Below are positions 42,170 to 48,387 of a stretch of 48,387 bases of DNA, one piece after another. The notes below the pieces were generated by a model. It made no database searches. It saw only the letters and a list, made by a program, of their open reading frames with translations, and was not told the origin of the DNA. The stretch is from assembly GCA_002702895.1 (NCBI GenBank), contig PACX01000008.1, positions 1 through 48,387 on the forward strand. The letters are read 5' to 3'. The stretch is from Flavobacteriaceae bacterium (lineage in GTDB: Bacteria > Bacteroidota > Bacteroidia > Flavobacteriales > Flavobacteriaceae). Position 1 is the stretch's first letter, and each line of letters begins with the position of its first letter. Both the position numbers and the translations under genes were made by a program.

Positions 42170-44695
42170 GTGAAATATAGATTAGCAAAAATACTATTAT
42201 TTATATTCTTGATTTCTTTTACTCAGTCATGCGTTGTTTCAAAGAATATTGAAAAAGGCAAACTAATACTTAATTCTAATAAAATTTTAATAAATGGAAA
42301 TCCAATTACAAAAGACTCATTAAAACCATTATTAATACAAAATAAAAACAAATATTTTCTAGGTTTTCCTTTTTCAGCATCATTATATGAATCATCTAAA
42401 AAAAATACTGATTCAATTTTTGATAAATGGTTAAAAAAATCATCAAACAAAGAAAAAAAATTAACAAAAATATTATCAAAAAAACAGGTATTACAAATAA
42501 AAAAATATATTAATGATTTTAATGATTGGAAAAAAAGAAATGGTGAGGAACTTCAATTAATAGACTCAACTAAAACTAAAATTTCTATTGAAAATTTAAA
42601 GTCATATTTCAAAAACAATGGATATTTTGATGCTAATATTTCTTCAAAAATCGAAATAGACAAAAATAATAACAGCTATGGAAAAGTTATCTATAATATT
42701 ATTTTAGGAAATCAATATTATCTTGAAAGTATTAAATCTAATATTGAATCGAAGCTGTTAGATTCTATATATACTGCTAATCTTAAAACTTCATTTTTAA
42801 AAAAAAATAAGCCATTTAATACTCTAGATTTCGAATCAGAGAGAAATAGGCTAGATAAATTATTTAAAAACTCTGGTATCTATAATTTTCAAATAAGTTC
42901 CATTTCTTTTGAAGCTTCAAGAGATTCTACAGGAATAGATTTAAGAATTCCTGTGAAAATAAATATTTCCAAATATGATTTAAAAAGCAATAACTTAAAA
43001 GCTATTGATGATTACAAGATTCACTACATAAATAAAATAAATCTTTACACCGATGATTTTATTTCTCTTTCTAAAAATGATTTAGAAAATAGTGTGGAAT
43101 ATGATAACATAAATATTTTTTCAAGAGGAAAGTTAAGGTATAAACCAGAAAATTTAACTGATTTAATTTCTTTCAAAAAAGGAGATATATATAGTGATAT
43201 ATTAAGATCTAAAACAATTAAGCAATTAAATAATCTTGAAAATTTTCAATATCCATCTATCAGTTATAGTTATTTAGAAAATTCAAGTGACAAGTTAGAT
43301 GCTAATATTTTATTGAGTGCCAAAAAAAGGTTTTCACTTGGATTTGGTTTTGATTTAAAACATTCAAATATTGAAGATATTGGAATAGCTTTTCAAAATT
43401 CCTTTACTAGCAGAAACATATTTAGAGGTGCTGAAAGATTAGAAATTAGTACCAGGGGAACTGTTGGAAAGTCAGCTAATACTACTATTTCAGAGTTCGG
43501 AATTGATATTAGACTTAAATTTCCTAGATTTTACATGCCTTTCAATTCTAAAAAAATATTGCCTCTTGAATTTAATCCAACAACATACATTGGTTTGGGC
43601 ACATCAAAGCAAACAAATATTGGCTTGGATAGACAAAGTTTTAAATTTGATTTAAATTATGATTGGACAAATAAAAAAAATAAAAAAATAAATTTAGGTT
43701 TAATTAACATGGAGTTAGTTAATAATAAAAACAGCATTAATTATTTCAATATCTATTCTAATTCTTTTAATTCTATTAATGTAATAGCTAAAAATTACAA
43801 TACTAATAGTACTTATTTTGATAATCAAAATAGATTGATTATTCCAAATGGAATTAATTCATTTATAAATGATGTTATTTCCAATAATATATCGTTAAGT
43901 CAAGAAGATTATAATATTGTTAATTATATAAATGATAGAAAAAATAGACTTACATCAAACAACCTTATTATCGGTTCAAATTTTTCAATAATAACAAATA
44001 CAAGAAGAAGTATTTTTGATGAAAATTTCTCCCAATTTAAGTTTAAGGTTGAGTTAGCAGGAAATATAACAAATTTATTAGCAAATCAATTTAATAGCTC
44101 AAAAGATCAGTATGGAAATAATAAAATTCTTGGATTAGCATATTCTCAATATTTCAAAACTGAATTAAATTATATAAAACACTGGGCTATTTCTTCAAAT
44201 TCAGTACTTGCTATAAGGGGATATTATGGAATTGCTATTCCTTTTGGGAATTCAGATAATATTCCATTTTCTAAATCATTTTTCTCAGGAGGTTCTAATG
44301 ATAATAGGGCTTGGGAAGTTTATAGACTTGGCCCAGGAAGTAGTGGAGCTATTAGCGAATTCAATGAAGCTAATATGAAAATTGCATTTAACCTAGAATA
44401 CAGGTTTGAATTTATTGGCAAACTTAATGCAGCAATTTTTACTGATATTGGAAATATTTGGAATGTATTTGATAATACAAATGATTCCAAGCGAACTTTT
44501 GATGGTTTTAAAGATTTAAATGAAATTGCTATCGGAACTGGAATTGGAGTCAGATATAATTTAGGATATTTTGTTTTAAGACTTGATATGGGATTAAAAG
44601 CTTATAACCCGGCATTAGATTTAAAAGATAGGTGGCTTACTGATTTTCAACTTAAAAAAGCTGTATTTAATATAGGCTTAAATTATCCATTTTAA
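42170..44695 (+). CDS. tamL: TamA-like outer-membrane lipoprotein (BamA/TamA family)
   Basis: An 841-residue Omp85-family protein, partner of TamB in outer-membrane assembly. In Bacteroidota TamA is replaced by lipoprotein TamL; this one fits because the signal peptide ends in a lipobox (FTQS-C21). POTRA-like repeats lie at about residues 135-365, with the 16-strand barrel in the C-terminal half (GFGFDLKHSNIEDIG onward). The barrel contains FSGGSNDNRAWEVYRLGPGS and ends KKAVFNIGLNYPF with a terminal aromatic residue. The start is GTG (42170-42172). The gene follows the divergent methyltransferase gene and precedes fba. Function is inferred from family. Confidence 0.9.
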   Translation: MKYRLAKILLFIFLISFTQSCVVSKNIEKGKLILNSNKILINGNPITKDSLKPLLIQNKNKYFLGFPFSASLYESSKKNTDSIFDKWLKKSSNKEKKLTKILSKKQVLQIKKYINDFNDWKKRNGEELQLIDSTKTKISIENLKSYFKNNGYFDANISSKIEIDKNNNSYGKVIYNIILGNQYYLESIKSNIESKLLDSIYTANLKTSFLKKNKPFNTLDFESERNRLDKLFKNSGIYNFQISSISFEASRDSTGIDLRIPVKINISKYDLKSNNLKAIDDYKIHYINKINLYTDDFISLSKNDLENSVEYDNINIFSRGKLRYKPENLTDLISFKKGDIYSDILRSKTIKQLNNLENFQYPSISYSYLENSSDKLDANILLSAKKRFSLGFGFDLKHSNIEDIGIAFQNSFTSRNIFRGAERLEISTRGTVGKSANTTISEFGIDIRLKFPRFYMPFNSKKILPLEFNPTTYIGLGTSKQTNIGLDRQSFKFDLNYDWTNKKNKKINLGLINMELVNNKNSINYFNIYSNSFNSINVIAKNYNTNSTYFDNQNRLIIPNGINSFINDVISNNISLSQEDYNIVNYINDRKNRLTSNNLIIGSNFSIITNTRRSIFDENFSQFKFKVELAGNITNLLANQFNSSKDQYGNNKILGLAYSQYFKTELNYIKHWAISSNSVLAIRGYYGIAIPFGNSDNIPFSKSFFSGGSNDNRAWEVYRLGPGSSGAISEFNEANMKIAFNLEYRFEFIGKLNAAIFTDIGNIWNVFDNTNDSKRTFDGFKDLNEIAIGTGIGVRYNLGYFVLRLDMGLKAYNPALDLKDRWLTDFQLKKAVFNIGLNYPF

Positions 44696-44746
44696 ATCAA
44701 TATTTCTTTTTAATTTAGTAATCTTATATTGAGATAGTAAATTATA

Positions 44747-45814
44747 ATGAAAAAAATAAAAAGTGGTGTTGCAACGGGTGATGAAGTGCAACAAATTTTT
44801 AAATTGGCAAAAGAAAAAAAGTTTGCTTTGCCTGCAGTAAATGTTATCGGATCAAATTCAATTAATTCAGTTTTAGAAACTGCATCTTCATTAAATTCCC
44901 CAGTAATAATTCAATTCTCACATGGAGGAGCTCTTTTTAATGCAGGAAAAGGACTATCAAATTATAATGAAAATGCAGCAATTAAAGGAGCAATTGCTGG
45001 TGCTAAACATATTCAAGAACTCTCAAAATCTTATAATGTTCCTGTAATTCTTCACACTGACCATGCAGCAAAAAAACTTCTACCATGGATTGATGGATTG
45101 ATTAATGCAAGTGAAGAAAATTTCAAATTAAAAGGAAAATCACTTTTTAGTTCTCATATGATTGATCTTTCTGATCAACCTATTGAAGAAAATATTTCTA
45201 TTTGTAAACAATATTTAAAAAGAATGGATAAAATTGGGATGACTCTTGAAATTGAATTAGGAATTACTGGAGGAGAAGAAGATGGAGTAGACAATACAGA
45301 TATTGATGATTCAAAATTATATACTCAGCCAGAAGAAGTAGCATATGCTTATGAAATATTATCAAAAGTTAGCAAAAGATTTACTATAGCTGCTGCCTTT
45401 GGAAATGTTCATGGAGTTTATAAACCAGGAAATGTTAAGTTAACTCCAAAAATTCTAAAAAATTCTCAAGAATTTATTTCTAAAAAGTTTAATGTAACTA
45501 ATAACCCCATTGATTTTGTTTTTCACGGTGGTTCAGGTTCATCACTTGAAGAGATTAGAGAAGCTATTAATTATGGTGCTATAAAAATGAATATTGATAC
45601 AGATATGCAATATGCTTTTATGGGTGGAGTTAGAGATTATTTTAAATCAAATCAAGACTACTTAGAAACTCAAATTGGTAATCCTGATGGGATAGATATT
45701 CCAAATAAAAAATATTATGATCCAAGAGTTTGGTTGAGGAAAGCTGAAGAAAGCTTTAAAACAAGATTAACTCAAGCATTTCATGATCTAAACAATGTAA
45801 ATACTCTTCAATAA
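44747..45814 (+). CDS. fbaA: Class II fructose-bisphosphate aldolase
   Basis: Cleaves fructose-1,6-bisphosphate to DHAP and glyceraldehyde-3-phosphate with Zn2+. The ligands and catalytic residues lie in LHTDHAAK (Asp105, His106), in the EIELGITGGEEDGVDN segment, and in the two phosphate/metal loops FGNVHGVYKPGNV and FVFHGGSGSS. NMNIDTDMQYAF-like sequence (IKMNIDTDMQYAF) follows. Length is 355 residues, matching the E. coli-type FbaA. It lies between tamL and accD. Confidence 0.96.
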   Translation: MKKIKSGVATGDEVQQIFKLAKEKKFALPAVNVIGSNSINSVLETASSLNSPVIIQFSHGGALFNAGKGLSNYNENAAIKGAIAGAKHIQELSKSYNVPVILHTDHAAKKLLPWIDGLINASEENFKLKGKSLFSSHMIDLSDQPIEENISICKQYLKRMDKIGMTLEIELGITGGEEDGVDNTDIDDSKLYTQPEEVAYAYEILSKVSKRFTIAAAFGNVHGVYKPGNVKLTPKILKNSQEFISKKFNVTNNPIDFVFHGGSGSSLEEIREAINYGAIKMNIDTDMQYAFMGGVRDYFKSNQDYLETQIGNPDGIDIPNKKYYDPRVWLRKAEESFKTRLTQAFHDLNNVNTLQ

Positions 45815-45825
45815 TTTAGGTTTCT

Positions 45826-45833
45826 TATATTTG
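45826..45833 (+). promoter_or_regulatory. -7 element (TATATTTG) for accD
   Basis: Exact TAnnTTTG 17 bp before the accD ATG; the implied leader is only about 10 nt. Confidence 0.5.
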
Positions 45834-45850
45834 AATAAATATCCTTAAAA

Positions 45851-46714
45851 ATGGCTTGGTTTAAAAGAACAATAAAAGGAATTCGAACATCTACTAAAGA
45901 AAAAAAGGATACGCCTGAAGGATTATGGCATAAAACCCCAACTGGTAAGATTATTGATACTGATGAATTAGAACAAAATTTTTATGTTTCACCTGAGGAT
46001 GGTTTTCATCTAAGAATAGGAAGTAATGAATATTTTAATATTCTTTTCGATGATGGGTTTAAAGAATTAGATAAAAAAATATCCTCAAAAGATCCTTTAA
46101 AATTTGTTGATAATAAACCCTATACTAAAAGAATTAAAGAAGCTGAAAAAAATACAGGATTAAAAGATGCTGTGAGAATTGCTGTAGGAAAATCACATGG
46201 AGAAGAATTAGTTATAGCCTGCATGGATTTTAGATATATTGGAGGTTCAATGGGATCAGTTGTTGGTGAAAAAATATCGAGAGCTGTGGATCATGCAATA
46301 TCTAACAAAACCCCTTTACTAATAATTTCTAAATCTGGAGGTGCTAGAATGATGGAAGGTGCAATTTCATTAATGCAAATGGCAAAAACATCTGCAAAAC
46401 TTACTCAGCTTTCAAATCACAAACTTCCATATGTTTCATTATGTACAGATCCCACAACAGGTGGAACAACAGCTTCTTTTGCTATGCTAGGAGACATAAA
46501 TATTTCTGAACCAGGAGCATTAATTGGATTTGCTGGACCAAGAGTTGTTAAAGATACTACAGGACAAGACTTGCCTGAGGGATTTCAAAAATCAGAATTT
46601 TTATTAGAACATGGTTTTTTAGATTTTATTACACCAAGAACAGAATTAAAGGAAAAAATAAATTTATATTTTGATTTAATACTTAATAGACCTGTTAGAA
46701 CTAAAAACACTTAA
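45851..46714 (+). CDS. accD: Acetyl-CoA carboxylase carboxyltransferase subunit beta
   Basis: Transfers CO2 from carboxybiotin to acetyl-CoA in fatty-acid synthesis, with AccA. The crotonase-fold core is complete: [58 protein letters not shown] and the oxyanion-hole region [14 protein letters not shown]. The N-terminal zinc ribbon is degenerate. Where E. coli AccD has two CxxC pairs, this protein reads [16 protein letters not shown] and [10 protein letters not shown], with no Cys. As far as I recall this is common in Flavobacteria. Length is 287 residues. Confidence 0.95.
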   Translation: MAWFKRTIKGIRTSTKEKKDTPEGLWHKTPTGKIIDTDELEQNFYVSPEDGFHLRIGSNEYFNILFDDGFKELDKKISSKDPLKFVDNKPYTKRIKEAEKNTGLKDAVRIAVGKSHGEELVIACMDFRYIGGSMGSVVGEKISRAVDHAISNKTPLLIISKSGGARMMEGAISLMQMAKTSAKLTQLSNHKLPYVSLCTDPTTGGTTASFAMLGDINISEPGALIGFAGPRVVKDTTGQDLPEGFQKSEFLLEHGFLDFITPRTELKEKINLYFDLILNRPVRTKNT

Positions 46715-46738
46715 TTCGAAAATTCCAAAATTTAATCC

Positions 46739-46746
46739 TATATTTG
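46739..46746 (+). promoter_or_regulatory. -7 element (TATATTTG) for rpsO-pnp
   Basis: Exact TAnnTTTG 55 bp before the rpsO ATG. The predicted transcription start falls near 46752, the first base of a perfect hairpin. Confidence 0.6.
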
Positions 46747-46751
46747 CCCGT

Positions 46752-46770
46752 CTAATAATCAAATTATTAG
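46752..46770 (+). ncRNA. 5'-leader hairpin of rpsO mRNA (candidate regulatory structure)
   Basis: CTAATAAT (46752-46759), loop CAA, ATTATTAG (46763-46770): a perfect 8-bp stem at the predicted 5' end of the rpsO transcript, 31 nt before the ATG. S15 often represses its own mRNA through leader structures, but the ones known are diverse; a role here is inferred only from position. Confidence 0.45.
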
Positions 46771-46801
46771 CTACATAATAATTATTTACAATAATATTGG
46801 C

Positions 46802-47071
46802 ATGTATTTATCAAAAGAAAATAAAAAAAATTTATTTAAAAAGCACGGAAAATCTGAATCAGATACCGGCTCTGCTGAAGGACAAATAGCATTGTTTACA
46901 GCTAGAATCAATCATTTAACTGAACATCTTAAAAATAATCGTAAAGATTTTAATACTGAAAGATCTTTGGTTATGATGGTTGGTAAAAGAAAAAGCTTAT
47001 TAAACTATCTTAAAAACAAAGATATTACTCGTTACAGAGAAATAATTAAAAATTTAAATCTCCGTAAATAA
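46802..47071 (+). CDS. rpsO: 30S ribosomal protein S15
   Basis: An 89-residue primary 16S rRNA-binding protein that nucleates the platform of the 30S subunit. The family signature is present: SDTGSAEGQIALFTARINHL and HLKNNRKDFNTERSLVMMVGKRKSLLNYL. It precedes pnp by 72 bp, the widely conserved rpsO-pnp order. Confidence 0.97.
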   Translation: MYLSKENKKNLFKKHGKSESDTGSAEGQIALFTARINHLTEHLKNNRKDFNTERSLVMMVGKRKSLLNYLKNKDITRYREIIKNLNLRK

Positions 47072-47143
47072 GTATCCTCATCATAGTTTTTCATTGGTAT
47101 TCTACTTAAACACAACAAAACTTAATTTATTTAATGAAAAAAT

Positions 47144-48387
47144 ATGAAAATTAAAACCTACAAAGAGTCTATCGATTTAGGTGATGGACGTACTATAACT
47201 TTAGAGACTGGAAAACTTGCTAAACAAGCTCATGGATCGGTGGTGGTTCAAATGGGAAAAGCAATGCTTTTATGTACTGTTGTTTCAAACTATGAGGCTT
47301 CAAAAGTAGATTTTTTACCTTTAACAGTTGATTACCGAGAAAAATTTGCTGCTGCTGGTAGATATCCTGGTGGCTTTTTTAAAAGAGAAGCTAGACCTAG
47401 TGATGGAGAAGTTCTTACTATGAGATTAGTTGACAGAGTTCTTCGTCCATTATTTCCAAAAGACTATCATTCTGAAGTACAAGTAATGATTCAATTAATG
47501 TCTCATGACGAAGATGTAATGCCAGACGCTTTAGCAGGTCTTGCTGCTTCTGCTGCAATTCAACTAAGCGACTTTCCTTTTGAATGTGCAATTTCCGAAG
47601 CTCGTGTAGCTAGAGTTAATGGTAAATTTATTATCAACCCAAGTAGAGCTCAATTAGCAGATGCCGATATTGAAATAATGGTAGGTGCATCAGCCGATTC
47701 AGTTATGATGGTTGAAGGAGAGATGGATGAATGTAGTGAAGAAGAAATGGCTGAAGCTATAAAATTTGCTCATGAATCTATAAAAATTCAAATTGAAGCA
47801 CAAGAAAGATTAGCTAATGCTGTAGGTAGGAAAGAAGTAAGAGAATATGATACCAGTGAAGAAAACGAAGATTTAGCAAAACAAATTCACGATTCTTGTT
47901 ATGATAAGTGTTATGCAATAGCTAAAAAAGGAACTTCAAAAGCGGAACGTAGTTTGGCTTTTTCTAACTTAAAAGAAGAGATTAAAGCATCCTTTTCAGA
48001 AGAAGAAATTGAAGAAAACGGAAAATTAATTGGAAAATATTTTAGTAAATCTCAAAAAGAGGCTATTAGAGAATTGACATTAAGTGAAGGATTTAGACTC
48101 GATGGTAGAAAAACTGATGAAATCAGAGATATTTGGGCTGAAGTTGACTATTTACCTTCAACGCATGGATCAGCAATATTTACAAGAGGAGAAACTCAAG
48201 CTCTAGCAACTGTTACATTAGGAACATCTAGAGATGCAAACAAAATTGATATGCCTTCATACGAAGGAGAAGAAACTTTTTATTTACACTATAACTTTCC
48301 ACCTTTTTGCACAGGAGAAGCTAGACCCCTAAGAGGAACTTCAAGAAGAGAGGTAGGACATGGAAATTTAGCTCAAAGAGGTTTAAA
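47144..48387 (+). CDS. pnp: Polyribonucleotide nucleotidyltransferase (PNPase), 5' part
   Basis: PNPase degrades RNA 3' to 5' by phosphorolysis. About 414 residues are visible before the window edge. They comprise the first RNase PH domain ([41 protein letters not shown]), the alpha-helical domain (around [18 protein letters not shown]), and the start of the second RNase PH domain ([56 protein letters not shown]). The KH and S1 domains lie beyond the edge. The ATG at 47144 is preferred; a nearer ATG at 47134 opens only six codons in another frame. Confidence 0.97.
   Translation, partial: MKIKTYKESIDLGDGRTITLETGKLAKQAHGSVVVQMGKAMLLCTVVSNYEASKVDFLPLTVDYREKFAAAGRYPGGFFKREARPSDGEVLTMRLVDRVLRPLFPKDYHSEVQVMIQLMSHDEDVMPDALAGLAASAAIQLSDFPFECAISEARVARVNGKFIINPSRAQLADADIEIMVGASADSVMMVEGEMDECSEEEMAEAIKFAHESIKIQIEAQERLANAVGRKEVREYDTSEENEDLAKQIHDSCYDKCYAIAKKGTSKAERSLAFSNLKEEIKASFSEEEIEENGKLIGKYFSKSQKEAIRELTLSEGFRLDGRKTDEIRDIWAEVDYLPSTHGSAIFTRGETQALATVTLGTSRDANKIDMPSYEGEETFYLHYNFPPFCTGEARPLRGTSRREVGHGNLAQRGL

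Noticed and set aside
1-48387. CRISPR array, insertion sequence, prophage or integrative element.
   Set aside because: No regularly spaced repeats, transposase, integrase or phage structural genes were found; both tRNA genes lack flanking integrase genes.

Overview
The window looks like a chromosomal segment of a marine, genome-streamlined member of the Flavobacteriaceae (Bacteroidota). This is inferred from strong A+T richness, the Bacteroidota -7 promoter element TAnnTTTG in front of many genes, the absence of clear Shine-Dalgarno sequences, four type IX secretion/gliding genes (porV, gldJ, a T9SS plug gene, porT), a Na+-NQR operon with its own flavin transferase gene, and a TamA-like lipoprotein (TamL). 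Genes are tightly packed: neighbours often overlap by 1-35 bp, several convergent pairs share 3' ends, and no gene-free stretch exceeds about 185 bp. I see no insertion sequence, prophage or CRISPR array.

Layout. 1-4 kb: start of the pyruvate dehydrogenase E2 gene (cut by the window edge), pdhA, porV, then divergent gldJ. 4-5.4 kb: murF, broken by one extra T in a T10 run. 5.4-12 kb: an unknown polytopic membrane protein, a lipoprotein amidase, and a leftward run of tRNA-Val, a ricin-like lectin lipoprotein, a YjbQ-family gene and an M20 amidohydrolase; then a CPBP membrane protease behind a duplicated TonB-C-terminal-domain protein. 12-16 kb: an unknown Asp/Lys-rich lipoprotein with a palindromic leader, a DUF3955 protein and a sulfatase, then flavin reductase and O-methyltransferase. 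16-20.5 kb: a leftward operon of tRNA-Gly, two carboxypeptidase-regulatory-like paralogs, DUF6702, an M1 metallopeptidase and tatA. 20.6-25.5 kb: GNAT plus M15 peptidase, then gpmI, a thioredoxin-like lipoprotein, map and a methyltransferase. 25.5-32.4 kb: nqrABCDEF-apbE. 32.5-37.7 kb: T9SS plug, apaG, pruA, rsmG, aspartate-type aminotransferase. 37.7-42.1 kb: trkA-trkH, porT, a TrmH-family methyltransferase. 42.2-48.4 kb: tamL, class II fructose-bisphosphate aldolase, accD, rpsO and the 5' part of pnp.

How the genes work together. Most are conserved housekeeping functions. Central carbon metabolism is represented by pdhA/E2, gpmI, fba and accD, and sodium and potassium energetics by NQR-ApbE and TrkAH. 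Several genes serve the cell envelope: T9SS channel, plug and assembly parts, TamL, MurF, and secreted peptidases and amidases. The main oddities are the murF frameshift, the absence of porU (and a cytidine deaminase gene) from the porV-gldJ junction, RNA hairpins in two leaders, and the duplicated-CPD/DUF6702/M1/TatA operon of unknown purpose. I found no convincing wholly new defence or mobile system; the undescribed material is mainly small secreted proteins and leader structures.
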